Below are positions 46,454-55,393 of a stretch of 64,000 nt of DNA, piece after piece. The notes below the pieces were generated by a model. That model was not told where the DNA came from and made no database searches. It was given only the letters and a program-made list of their open reading frames with translations. The position numbers and the translations under genes are program-made. Position 1 is the first letter of the stretch, and every line of letters begins with the position of its first letter. The stretch spans positions 310,001 to 374,000 of the forward strand of contig NZ_WWDL01000001.1 of assembly GCF_009848505.1 (NCBI RefSeq), in the 5' to 3' direction. Source of the DNA: Muricoccus harenae. Lineage in GTDB: Bacteria; Pseudomonadota; Alphaproteobacteria; Acetobacterales; Acetobacteraceae.

Positions 46454-47299
46454 ATGAACGCTGCCAAGGACCGCCCCGTCCTGCTGACCGGGGCATCCGG
46501 CGCGCTCGGACGCGTGCTGTCGCGTGCCCTGGGGGCCGCAGGATGGACCCTGCGACTGACCGACATCGCGCCCTTCCCGGACGACTTGCCCAAGGGGGCG
46601 GCCTTCACCAAGGCCGACCTGAACGATGGCCCCACCATCCTGCGCCTCGCCGAAGGCTGCCAGGCCATCCTGCATTTCGGCGGCATCAGCACGGAGCACC
46701 CGTTCGAGGTGGTGCTGGGCCCCAATATCCGCGGCCTGTACCACGTGTATGAGGCGGCACGGCGCGAGAAGGCGCGGGTGCTCTTCGCCAGCAGCAACCA
46801 TGCCATCGGCTTCCATGAGCGGCCGGCCGGCAACGGGGAGTTGCTCGACGCCGATTGCGCCTTCCGTCCCGACACTTTCTACGGCCTCTCCAAGGCCTAT
46901 GGGGAGCTGATGGGGCGGATGTACTGGGACAAGCACGGGGTGGAGAACCTGAACCTCCGTATCGGCTCCGCCTTCCCCGAGCCGGCGGAGCGGCGGATGC
47001 TCTCCACCTGGCTGTCCTATGATGACCTGGCGCGCGCGGCGGAGAAGTTCCTCACCGCGCCGCGGATCGGCCATGCGGTGGTCTGGGGCGCCTCGAACAA
47101 TCCCGACACCTACTGGGGCAAGGATCATCGCGACCGCATCGGCTGGGAGCCGCAGGATTCCGCCGAGCCGTACCGTGAGAAGGTGGGCGAAAAGGTTTCC
47201 GGCAATCCGGTGACGGAGCGCTACCAGGGGGGCAGCTACACCGCCATGGACTACACGCGCGAAGCGCCCTCACCGAAGGATCAGTTCTCGCTGGACTGA
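46454..47299 (+). CDS. udh: Uronate dehydrogenase
   Basis: A 281-residue NAD-dependent short-chain dehydrogenase. The nucleotide loop is LTGASGALGRVLSRAL; the active site is in ASSNHAIGF and YGLSKAYGEL (Tyr-x3-Lys). RIGSAFPEPAERRMLSTWLS and LSYDDLARA match known uronate dehydrogenases closely. It oxidises D-galacturonate or D-glucuronate to the aldarolactone, the first step of the oxidative uronate pathway. A GGAGAAGG ribosome site precedes the ATG. It follows the TRAP genes. Confidence 0.88.
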   Translation: MNAAKDRPVLLTGASGALGRVLSRALGAAGWTLRLTDIAPFPDDLPKGAAFTKADLNDGPTILRLAEGCQAILHFGGISTEHPFEVVLGPNIRGLYHVYEAARREKARVLFASSNHAIGFHERPAGNGELLDADCAFRPDTFYGLSKAYGELMGRMYWDKHGVENLNLRIGSAFPEPAERRMLSTWLSYDDLARAAEKFLTAPRIGHAVVWGASNNPDTYWGKDHRDRIGWEPQDSAEPYREKVGEKVSGNPVTERYQGGSYTAMDYTREAPSPKDQFSLD

Positions 47300-47304
47300 G
47301 CGCC

Positions 47305-48144
47305 GTGCTGGAAATCGCAGGAGGGGCATGGCGCGCCGCGCTGCTGCCGGAGCGGGGCGGGGCGCTGGCCATGCTCGCCCATGCGGGGCAGGACGTGCTG
47401 CTGCCGCTGCCGACGGGCGCCGATCCCAACGACTACTGGGCCGGCGCCTTCCTGATGCTGCCCTGGAGCAACCGCCTGGACGAGGGCCGTCTGCCCTATC
47501 CTGGCGGCGTGCATCACTTCCCCTGCAACCGCGCGGTGGAGCGTACGGCACTGCACGGGATCTCGCGCGAGCATTCGTGGCGCGTGGAAGGCGCTGCGCC
47601 CGATCGCGCAGTGCTGGTGCAGGAGATCGACGAGGCACCTTATCGCTACGCAGCGCGGCTGGAGGTGGTGCTGGACGAGGCCTTTTCGCTCGCGCTCACG
47701 GTGAGGAACCGGGGTACGGAGAACATGCCCTTTGGCACCGGCTGGCATCCCTTCTTCGCGCGCCCCGCCGGCACGACGCTGTCCTTTCACGCGACGGGGA
47801 CGCTGGCGCGGGACGACCGCAACCTGCCTGTGGCAACCGTTCCCTCGCGCGGCGTGGATGGCGGAGAGGATGCCTATTCCGGGCTGGACACGCATTACAC
47901 CGGCTGGGATGGCCAGGCGCGGCTGAGCCTGGGTGAAGCCGCCTTCACCTTGCGCGCGGAGGAGGCGTGGTCGCGCAATCTGCAGGTCTTCGCGCCGCAT
48001 GGTGCGCCGGTGATCTGCGTGGAACCAGTGAGCCATGTGCCGGATGTGGTGAACCGGCCGGGCTTCGCCCGGCTGGGCGACATGCGGCATCTCGCACCCG
48101 GCGAATTAATGACAGGGCGCGTGTCGCTGCTGCCTGTAACGTGA
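47305..48144 (+). CDS. Aldose 1-epimerase family protein
   Basis: A 279-residue mutarotase-like protein with a GTG start 5 bp after udh. Features are AFLMLPWSNRLDEGRLPYPG, ALHGISREHSW (His in LHG), GTGWHPFFARP (second His) and the C-terminal VICVEPVSHVPD. It likely speeds anomer exchange of the uronate so that udh receives the form it uses. The coupling to udh supports one pathway. It differs in sequence from the LacX-like protein at 32163. Confidence 0.9.
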   Translation: MLEIAGGAWRAALLPERGGALAMLAHAGQDVLLPLPTGADPNDYWAGAFLMLPWSNRLDEGRLPYPGGVHHFPCNRAVERTALHGISREHSWRVEGAAPDRAVLVQEIDEAPYRYAARLEVVLDEAFSLALTVRNRGTENMPFGTGWHPFFARPAGTTLSFHATGTLARDDRNLPVATVPSRGVDGGEDAYSGLDTHYTGWDGQARLSLGEAAFTLRAEEAWSRNLQVFAPHGAPVICVEPVSHVPDVVNRPGFARLGDMRHLAPGELMTGRVSLLPVT

Positions 48145-48205
48145 TGCAACCGGCAACCTTCGGGATTCGCGGGGCGTTGGCTCGCGAAGGACGGAGGATT
48201 GCGAC

Positions 48206-49345
48206 ATGGCATCCGGCACGGCACGCAAGACGGATACGAAGCTCTGGAACAGGTTGAAGGCACGCATCAGGCGCGGCACGAAGGGCGGCGATGCGGGTGA
48301 ATGGTCGGCGCGCAAGGCGCAGCTCGCGGTCGCGGAGTACAAGAAGGCCGGCGGCGGCTATGTCGACGGGAAGAGTGAGGACAACCATCTTTCGCAATGG
48401 ACGAAGGAGGAGTGGGGCACGAAGTCTGGCCGCGCAAGCGGCAAGACCGGCGAGCGCTACCTGCCGCGCAAGGCGCGTGATGTGCTGAGCGATTCCGAAT
48501 ACGCGCGCAGCACGGCGCGCAAGCGGCGCGACACTGCCGAGGGCAAGCAGTTCTCCCGCCAGCCGGCTGATGTCGCACGCAAGACGGCGAAGGCGCGCGA
48601 CGCAGCGCGGCCGGCCACGAAGCGCAGTGCGGCGACGCGGAGCGCCACGACGCCGGCGTCCACCACCAGGCGCAGCACGACAGGGGCGCGCAAGCCTGCG
48701 GCTCAACCCGCGACGGCGGCGAAGAAGACGACGGCCTCCACCACGCGCAATTCGGCTGCGGCCAGGACGCGCGTGACCTCGGCCAGCCGGAAGGCGCCCG
48801 CGAAGCGTGCCGCTGCCAGCAGGACGGCCGTGACACGCAAGGCCGCGCCCGCCACCGCGAAGCGCGCCTCGTCCCGCAAGACGGCCAGCGCGAAGCCCTC
48901 TACCAGGACCGCTGCGACGAAGGCGACGACCCGGCGCGCCGCAACGGGCACCACCGCGCGCAAGGCCGCCAGCACGCGCAGTGCCGCCAGCACGCGCAGT
49001 GCGGCATCGCGGACAGCGGCGAAGCCAGCCACGCGGGCGAAGCCCACGCGGACTGCCACCCCACGGAAGGCTGCGACCAAGCCGGCGGCGCGCCGCACCG
49101 CTGCAAATCCAACCACCCGTCAGGCGGCCGCCCGTCGGGCGGCGACGAAGCCTGCACCCGCGCGCGGCACCACGGCGAAGGCCCCCCTTCGCAAGGCAGC
49201 GACCAAGCCGCGCGCCACAAAGGCGCCGGCCCGCAGCCGCGCGACGGCCGCCAAGGCACCTGCCAAGAACCCGACGCCACGTAGCGCGCCACGCAAGGCT
49301 CCGGCCCGGGGTGGCACCGCCCGCAAGCCCAACGCCCGCCGCTGA
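48206..49345 (+). CDS. DUF5872 domain fused to a histone-H1-like basic tail
   Basis: A 379-residue very basic protein. Residues about 8-115 form a DUF5872-like domain: KLWNRLKARIRRGTKGGDAG, EWSARKAQLAVAEYKKAGGG, LSQWTKEEWGTKSG and RYLPRKARDVLSDSEYA. Residues 120-379 are alanine, lysine, arginine and threonine repeats (KAATKPAARRTA), as in bacterial histone H1-like proteins, and would bind DNA. A strong ribosome site (GGAGG) fixes the start. DUF5872 has no known activity. It may be a nucleoid or stress protein. Confidence 0.8.
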   Translation: MASGTARKTDTKLWNRLKARIRRGTKGGDAGEWSARKAQLAVAEYKKAGGGYVDGKSEDNHLSQWTKEEWGTKSGRASGKTGERYLPRKARDVLSDSEYARSTARKRRDTAEGKQFSRQPADVARKTAKARDAARPATKRSAATRSATTPASTTRRSTTGARKPAAQPATAAKKTTASTTRNSAAARTRVTSASRKAPAKRAAASRTAVTRKAAPATAKRASSRKTASAKPSTRTAATKATTRRAATGTTARKAASTRSAASTRSAASRTAAKPATRAKPTRTATPRKAATKPAARRTAANPTTRQAAARRAATKPAPARGTTAKAPLRKAATKPRATKAPARSRATAAKAPAKNPTPRSAPRKAPARGGTARKPNARR

Positions 49346-49352
49346 ACCGCAT

Positions 49353-49377
49353 CGGAGCCGGGTTTCGCCCGGCTCCG
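49353..49377 (+). terminator. Hairpin after the H1-like gene
   Basis: The arms CGGAGCCGGG and CCCGGCTCCG form a perfect 10-bp stem with a TTTCG loop, 7 bp after the stop. It lacks a T-run. Confidence 0.6.
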
Positions 49378-49397
49378 TCCGCGGGCAGGATGGGCGC

Positions 49398-50534
49398 ATG
49401 GGAAATGCACTTGTCCTCGGGGCCGGGATCATGGGCCTTTCCACCGCCTGGGCCCTGGCATCGGCCGGCCATGGCGTGACGGTGGTGGAGCAGGACGAGC
49501 GCCCCAATCCGCGCGGTGCCTCGGTGGACGACCACCGCCTCATCCGCCACGCCTATGGCGTCGCCACCGGCTACATGCGGATGGTCGACGAGGCCTATGA
49601 AGCCTGGGATGCCGTTTTCGAGGCTATCGGGGAACGGCCCTATGCTGAGACGGGCGTGCTGGCCCTGGCCGGAGGCACCGTGCCCGAGGCGGACTGGTTC
49701 GCCACCAGCCGCCGAGCCCTGCGGGACGACCAGCACCAGATCGAGGACCTGTCGCCGGACCGTCTGGCCACGCGATTCCCCTGGCTGCGCGCCGAAGGCC
49801 TGTCCGATGCCTTCCTGGCGCCGCGGGGCGGCGTGCTGATGGCGCGGCGGATCGTCGCCGCCCTGTCACGCCATCTGGAAGCGCGCGGGGTGCGCTTCCT
49901 CCGCGCCCGGGCCACCGGCATCGACCCGGCCCGCGCGGCGCTGCAGCTTTCCGACGGCACACGGATCGGCGGCGAGCACCTGGTGGTCGCCGCCGGGCCC
50001 TGGGCGCCGCGGCTGCTGCCGGAGCTGGCCGCGCGCGTCGTGCCATCGCGCCAGATCCTCGTCTATCTCGAGCCGCCGCCGGAGCACCGTAAGGCCTGGG
50101 CGCACGCGCCCATGGTGCTGGACCTGTCGGAGGAGGGCGGCTTCTACGCCGTGCCGCCGGTCGCCGGCACCGGGCTGAAGATCGGCGACCACCGTTTCTC
50201 CTGCACAGGCGATGCGGATGACCGGCGCGAGGCCTCCGCCGAGGAGCGGGATGGAATCCTCGCCCTCGCGCTGCCGCGGCTGCGGAATGCGGAAGCCTAT
50301 CGCGTGGTGGAGGCCCGCGCCTGCTACTACGACGTGGAGGCGCAGGAGCGCTTCGTCGTCGAGCCGCTGTCCGACCGTTGCGTGGTGATGAGCGGATTCT
50401 CCGGCCATGGCTTCAAGTTCGGCCCGGTGCTGGGCCGCGCCGTTGCGGCGGCGCTGGACGATCCCGCGCGGATGGCGGCCCTGCCCGGCTGGGCCGCGGG
50501 CGATGGCGCGCAGGCGAGGGATGTCGCGGCATGA
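49398..50534 (+). CDS. FAD-dependent amine/amino-acid oxidoreductase (DAO family)
   Basis: A 378-residue flavoenzyme. The Rossmann loop is LGAGIMGLSTAWALASAGH. The end, RACYYDVEAQERFVVEP and GFSGHGFKFGP, resembles monomeric sarcosine oxidase, where the cysteine in a CxYT-like motif holds FAD covalently; ACYYD may do the same. Members oxidise N-methyl amino acids or cyclic imino acids. Its stop overlaps the acyl-CoA dehydrogenase start. The substrate is not readable. Confidence 0.88.
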   Translation: MGNALVLGAGIMGLSTAWALASAGHGVTVVEQDERPNPRGASVDDHRLIRHAYGVATGYMRMVDEAYEAWDAVFEAIGERPYAETGVLALAGGTVPEADWFATSRRALRDDQHQIEDLSPDRLATRFPWLRAEGLSDAFLAPRGGVLMARRIVAALSRHLEARGVRFLRARATGIDPARAALQLSDGTRIGGEHLVVAAGPWAPRLLPELAARVVPSRQILVYLEPPPEHRKAWAHAPMVLDLSEEGGFYAVPPVAGTGLKIGDHRFSCTGDADDRREASAEERDGILALALPRLRNAEAYRVVEARACYYDVEAQERFVVEPLSDRCVVMSGFSGHGFKFGPVLGRAVAAALDDPARMAALPGWAAGDGAQARDVAA

Positions 50535-52114
50535 TGGACGCGGCCGGCACCCTCTCCTTCGCGCTGACCAGGCTGCACGACCTGCCAGGCCTGTCGGAGC
50601 GCCTCGGCGCACCGCTGGCGGCCGGGGATGTGGCGGCGGTTCTGGAGGAGGCGGCGCGCTTCGCCGAGGAGCGGATCGCGCCCGGCCGCATGGAGGCGGA
50701 CCGCGCCGGCTGCGTGCTGGAGAATGGCCGCGTCCGCACCCCGCCGCATTACGCCGGCCTGCTGGCCGAATGGCGGGAGGCGGGTTGGCAGGGTGTTGCC
50801 GCTCCCGCCGCGCATGGAGGTCAGGGCCTGCCCCATGCCATGTGGGCCGCGGTGCTCGAGTTGGCTTCCTCCGCCGACATGGCCTTCACGCTGATGCCGC
50901 TTCTGACTGCCGGCGCCGTTGAGCTGCTGGCGCATCACGCGACGCCCGACCAGGCCGCGCGCTTCCTGCCGCCGCTGATTTCCGCTGCCTGGAACGGCAC
51001 CATGTGCCTGACCGAGCCGCAGGCGGGAAGCGACCTTTCCACCGTCCGCACCCGGGCCGTGCCGGACGGTGAGGGCTATCGCATCAGCGGCCAGAAGATC
51101 TTCATCACCTGGGGCGAGAACGACATCGCGGAGAACACGCTCCACCTCGTCCTCGCGCGCCTGCCGGATGCGCCGGCCGGATCGCGCGGAATCAGTCTTT
51201 TCGCCTGCCCGAAATTCCTGCCGGATGGCCGCCGCAACGGCGTTCGCTGCGGAGGGATCGAACACAAGCCGGGCATCCACGCCTCCCCCACCTGCACCAT
51301 GATCTTCGAGGAAGCCGAGGCCGAGCTGGTCGGCGAGCTGCATCGCGGGCTGCCAGCCATGTTCGCCATGATGAATGCTGCGCGGCTGGCGGTGGGGGTG
51401 GAGGGCGTCGGCCAATGCGCCCGCGCCACCATGGTGGCCGAGGCCTATGCGGCGGGGCGCGTGCAGGGCGGCCAGCCGATCGCCACTTACCCGGACGTGG
51501 CGCGCATGCTGGGCGAGATGCGCGCCGTCACCCAGGCCGCGCGGCTGCTGGCGCTGGACTGCGCCGTGTCGCTCGACCGGGCGAGGGCAGGGGAGCCGGG
51601 GGCGGAGACGCGCCTCGCCCTGCTGACCCCGATCGTGAAGGCTTGGTGCACCGACCGCGCGGTGGAGGTGGCGAGCCTCGGCATCCAGGTGCATGGCGGC
51701 GCCGGCTATGTCGAGGAAAGCGGGGCGGCGCAGATCTGGCGCGATGCCCGCATCACGCCGATCTACGAGGGCACCAACGGTATCCAGGCGCTGGACCTCG
51801 TCGCCCGCAAGCTGCCGCGCGAGCTGCCCGCCTTCCTCGCCCTGGCCCGCGAGGCCGAGGGGGCGCATCCGGCACTGGAGGCGCCGGCCCGCGCCCTGGC
51901 CCGGACCGCCGAGGCACTTACCACCGCGCCCGCGGAGCAGGCGGGCGCCGCCGCCGTACCCTTCCTCGATGCCGCCGGCTGGGTTCTGGGGGGCGCTTGG
52001 CTGGCCCGTGCCGCCGCGGCCGACACGGGTTTCGGGGCGGAGGCCGCCTTCTTCCTGCGGCGCCTCATGCCCCGTGCCGAGGCCCGGCTGGCCGAGGCTG
52101 AAGCGTCTCCCTGA
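50531..52114 (+). CDS. Acyl-CoA dehydrogenase
   Basis: A 527-residue flavoprotein that forms a 2,3-double bond in an acyl-CoA. Motifs are MCLTEPQAGSDLSTVRTRA, KIFITWGEND and the catalytic base in IYEGTNGIQALDLV. It has the longer layout of the DmdC/AidB-like group with an extra C-terminal helical part after about residue 420. The ATG overlaps the previous stop, so it is made together with the FAD oxidoreductase. The pigment operon begins 100 bp downstream; a link is possible but unproven. Confidence 0.92.
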   Translation: MMDAAGTLSFALTRLHDLPGLSERLGAPLAAGDVAAVLEEAARFAEERIAPGRMEADRAGCVLENGRVRTPPHYAGLLAEWREAGWQGVAAPAAHGGQGLPHAMWAAVLELASSADMAFTLMPLLTAGAVELLAHHATPDQAARFLPPLISAAWNGTMCLTEPQAGSDLSTVRTRAVPDGEGYRISGQKIFITWGENDIAENTLHLVLARLPDAPAGSRGISLFACPKFLPDGRRNGVRCGGIEHKPGIHASPTCTMIFEEAEAELVGELHRGLPAMFAMMNAARLAVGVEGVGQCARATMVAEAYAAGRVQGGQPIATYPDVARMLGEMRAVTQAARLLALDCAVSLDRARAGEPGAETRLALLTPIVKAWCTDRAVEVASLGIQVHGGAGYVEESGAAQIWRDARITPIYEGTNGIQALDLVARKLPRELPAFLALAREAEGAHPALEAPARALARTAEALTTAPAEQAGAAAVPFLDAAGWVLGGAWLARAAAADTGFGAEAAFFLRRLMPRAEARLAEAEASP

Positions 52115-52216
52115 GCCGTTCACGCATTCGCAAGCATGCGGTTGCAGTCGGGAAGGACCCTTGCGCGTTCGTCATCCGGCCAAACATCCTCTTGGTTGCT
52201 GCCACGCAGGAGTCCG

Positions 52217-53776
52217 ATGAACGCCCTCAGCCACCCTGCACTGCGCCCCGAACGGCCGCATGCCGTCGTCATCGGGGCCGGCCCGGGTGGGCTGGCATCT
52301 GCCATGCTTCTCGCCGCGCGCGGCCTGCGCGTAACTTTGTTGGAGAAGGACCGGGTCGTCGGCGGACGTAGCCGGACGATCTCGACCTCGGGGGAGGCGC
52401 CGGGCGGCTACCGCTTCGACCTGGGGCCGACCTTCTTCCTCTATCCGCGCATCCTGGCGGAGGTTTTCGCGGAATGCGGCGCCCGGCTGGAGGATGAGGT
52501 GGAGCTGATCCGCCTCGACCCGCAATACCGGCTCGTCTTTGAAGCCGCGGCCGGCCACACCACGCTGGAGGCGACCTCCGACCTCGGCCGGATGGAGGCG
52601 GAGGTGGCCCGGCTGGACCCGCGCGACGCCGCCGGGGTGCGCCCCTTCATGGAGGAGAACCGGCGCAAGCTGGCCGCCTTCCGCCCCGTCCTGGAACGCG
52701 CCTTCAGCCGTGCAGCGGACCTGATGGCGCCGGACATGCTGCGCGCCCTGCCGCTGCTACGTCCCGGGCGCTCGGTGGATGCCGATCTGCGCCGCCATTT
52801 CCATGATCCGCGCACGCGGCTCGCCTTCTCCTTCCAGTCGAAATACCTGGGGATGAGCCCGTTCCGTTGCCCCAGCCTTTTCACCATCCTTTCCTTCCTC
52901 GAATACGAACATGGCGTGTTCCACCCACGCGGCGGCTGCGGCAGCGTGGCAACGGCGATGGCGCGGGTGGCGGCCGATCTGGGCGTGGAGTTCCGGCTCA
53001 ACACGCCGGTCGAGCGCATCACCTTCAAGGGCAACCGCGCGACCGGGGTGGAGGCCGGCGGATTCCATCTTCCGGCTGATGCGGTGGTGATGAACGCCGA
53101 TTTCGCCCATGCCATGCCGCGGCTGGTCCCGGACGAGATCCGCCGGAGATGGTCGGACCGGCGGATCGGGAATGCGCGCTACTCCTGCTCCACCTTCATG
53201 CTCTATCTTGGCGTCGAGGGTGAGTTCCCGGATCTGGCGCACCACACCGTCCTGCTGTCCGAGGACTACCAGCGCAACATCCGCGAGATCGAGCAGGGTA
53301 CGGTGCCGGACACGCCCTCCCTCTACCTGCACAACCCCGTGGTGACGGACCCTTCCATGGCGCCGCCCGGTCATTCCAGCCTCTATTTGCTGGTTCCGGT
53401 GCCGAACCTCACCCATGGGCATGAATGGACGGAGGCGGACACCGTGCATTACCGCTGCCTGGCGCTGAACCGCCTGCGCACCCTGGGCGTGCCCGATATC
53501 GAGTCCCGCATCCGCTATGAGAAGGTGGTGACGCCGCGCGACTGGCGGGACGAATTCGCCGTGGGCTACGGCGCCACCTTCAACCTGGCGCATGACCTGC
53601 GGCAGATGCTGATGTTCCGCCCCGGCAACCGCTTCGGCGACACGCAGGGCCTGTATCTGGTGGGCGGGGGCACGCATCCCGGCTCCGGCCTGCCGGTCAT
53701 CTACGAAGGCGCGCGGATCAGCGCCAATCTGCTGCTGCGCGACATGGGCCGTGCGCCCATCTCAACGAGGATCTGA
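52217..53776 (+). CDS. CrtN/CrtP-type carotenoid desaturase or oxygenase (first)
   Basis: A 519-residue FAD protein of the phytoene desaturase family. FAD is bound at VVIGAGPGGLASAMLLAARG and, at the C-terminus, at GGGTHPGSGLPVIYEGARI. Other marks are RFDLGPTFFLYPRILAEVF and GVFHPRGGCGSVATAMARVA. With the HpnCD fusion downstream, a C30 substrate (squalene or 4,4'-diapophytoene-like) is more likely than phytoene. Desaturase (CrtN) and terminal-methyl oxygenase (CrtP) are close relatives, and I cannot tell which this is. GCAGGAG precedes the ATG. Confidence 0.88.
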   Translation: MNALSHPALRPERPHAVVIGAGPGGLASAMLLAARGLRVTLLEKDRVVGGRSRTISTSGEAPGGYRFDLGPTFFLYPRILAEVFAECGARLEDEVELIRLDPQYRLVFEAAAGHTTLEATSDLGRMEAEVARLDPRDAAGVRPFMEENRRKLAAFRPVLERAFSRAADLMAPDMLRALPLLRPGRSVDADLRRHFHDPRTRLAFSFQSKYLGMSPFRCPSLFTILSFLEYEHGVFHPRGGCGSVATAMARVAADLGVEFRLNTPVERITFKGNRATGVEAGGFHLPADAVVMNADFAHAMPRLVPDEIRRRWSDRRIGNARYSCSTFMLYLGVEGEFPDLAHHTVLLSEDYQRNIREIEQGTVPDTPSLYLHNPVVTDPSMAPPGHSSLYLLVPVPNLTHGHEWTEADTVHYRCLALNRLRTLGVPDIESRIRYEKVVTPRDWRDEFAVGYGATFNLAHDLRQMLMFRPGNRFGDTQGLYLVGGGTHPGSGLPVIYEGARISANLLLRDMGRAPISTRI

Positions 53777-53778
53777 GC

Positions 53779-55389
53779 ATGGCGGCAGGAAAGTCCAGGG
53801 TCGCGGTGATCGGCGGCGGGCTGGGCGGGCTCGCGGCGGCCTGCGTGGCACAGGCGCGCGGGCACCAGGTGACGCTGTTCGACAAGAATGAGTGGCTGGG
53901 CGGCAAAGCGGCGGTGCTGCATCTCGATGCGCCGCAAACGCCAGGCGGGCGCAATGGCGGCCGCTTCCGCTTCGACATGGGCCCGACCATTCTCACCGTG
54001 CCCCGCGTGCTGCGCCGCATCTTCGCCGAAGCTGGGCGCGAGCAGGCGCGCGACCTGCCGCTGATCCGGCTGGACCCGCAATGGCGCTGCTTCTTCGAGG
54101 ACGGCGCGCGCATCGACCTCGGAGAGGATGTCGAGGCGATGGCGCGGAGGATGGATGCCTTCGCGCCCGGCAACGGCGCCGGCTACCGCGCCTTCCAGCG
54201 TGAATCCGAGAACCTGCACCGCATCTCCGAAGGATTTTTTTTCTGGAAGTCCGTCGAGGACCTGACAGACACGATCGACTTCCGCTCGAACATGCAGTCC
54301 AACACGCTGAAGGATGTGATGGCGCTGCGCATGGGGAAGACCGTCGCCAAGGTCATCCGCGGCCATGTGCCGGATTCGCGGCTGGCGCAGATGCTGGACC
54401 ATTACTGCCAGTATGTCGGCTCCTCGCCCTATCTGGCCCCCGCCGTGCTCTGCGGCATCGGCGACATGCAGGCGAGCGAGGGCATCTGGTACCCCGTGGG
54501 CGGCACGCGCGCGGTGGCGGAGGGGCTGGCGAAGCTGGCGGAGCGCCTCGGCGCCGAGCTGCGCCCGGGCACGGAGGTGACGGGCCTCGACCTGCGCGAC
54601 AACGGCACCCGCGTCGCGGGCGTGGTGGCGAGGGGCGAGACCATTCCCTTCGATGCCGTGATCTCCAACATGGACGCCATCCGCACCTACAAGGAGCTGG
54701 TGGGCGGCAAGACCGGCCGGAAATACGAGAGGAAGCGCTTCGAGCCCGCCTGCTCCGGCGTCGTGCTCTATCTTGGCCTGAACAAGCGCTACGATCATCT
54801 CGCGCATCATGACTTCGTCTTCTCCCGCGACGCGGAGGAGGAGTTCGACGCAATCTACAAGAAGGGCGTCCCGGCGCTCGATCCCACCGCCTATCTCGCC
54901 GCACCCTCGGGAACCGACCCCTCCGTCGCGCCGGATGGCGGAGAGGCGCTGTATGTGCTCGTGCACACGCCGCATCTGCGCCCCGGGCAGGATTGGTCGA
55001 AGATGCTGCCGCAGTACCGGCAGGTGATCCTGGACAAGCTGAAGCGCACCGCCGGGATGGAGGATATCGAGGAGCGGATCGTGGTGGAGCAGGCACTCAC
55101 GCCGCAGGACATCCATGACCGCTACAGGGTGCTGGACGGCGCGATCTACGGCCTCGCCTCCCACGGTGCCTGGATGGGCGCCTTCAAGCCGGGCAACCGA
55201 TCGCGTGCCGTGAAGGGACTGTATCTCGCGGGTGGCGCGGCGCATCCTGGCCCCGGCATGCCAATGGTGATGATGTCCGGCTGGATCGCGGCCGATGCGC
55301 TGGACCGCGACATGGGCGGGCGCGGCATGTCCGAGGCGGCGGAGCGCGCCGGCACGCGGGATGCGCTGCTGGCCCCGGCGGCCGGGTAG
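53779..55389 (+). CDS. CrtN/CrtP-type carotenoid desaturase or oxygenase (second)
   Basis: A 536-residue FAD protein, paralogous to its neighbour and only 2 bp downstream. FAD loops are VIGGGLGGLAAACVAQARGH and GAAHPGPGMPMVMMSGW. FRFDMGPTILTVPRVLRRIF and YPVGGTRAVAEGLAKLAE are standard CrtI-family marks. The HPGPGMP form of the C-terminal loop fits either desaturases or oxygenases. Between the two, one probably builds the conjugated chain and the other oxidises the end, as CrtN and CrtP do. Confidence 0.88.
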   Translation: MAAGKSRVAVIGGGLGGLAAACVAQARGHQVTLFDKNEWLGGKAAVLHLDAPQTPGGRNGGRFRFDMGPTILTVPRVLRRIFAEAGREQARDLPLIRLDPQWRCFFEDGARIDLGEDVEAMARRMDAFAPGNGAGYRAFQRESENLHRISEGFFFWKSVEDLTDTIDFRSNMQSNTLKDVMALRMGKTVAKVIRGHVPDSRLAQMLDHYCQYVGSSPYLAPAVLCGIGDMQASEGIWYPVGGTRAVAEGLAKLAERLGAELRPGTEVTGLDLRDNGTRVAGVVARGETIPFDAVISNMDAIRTYKELVGGKTGRKYERKRFEPACSGVVLYLGLNKRYDHLAHHDFVFSRDAEEEFDAIYKKGVPALDPTAYLAAPSGTDPSVAPDGGEALYVLVHTPHLRPGQDWSKMLPQYRQVILDKLKRTAGMEDIEERIVVEQALTPQDIHDRYRVLDGAIYGLASHGAWMGAFKPGNRSRAVKGLYLAGGAAHPGPGMPMVMMSGWIAADALDRDMGGRGMSEAAERAGTRDALLAPAAG

Positions 55390-55393
55390 CGGG

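Noticed and set aside
48981-49397. Upstream extension of the FAD oxidoreductase frame through the H1-like gene
   Set aside because: The extension is the +1 frame of an arginine/alanine-rich repeat region; the ribosome site and family start fit 49398.
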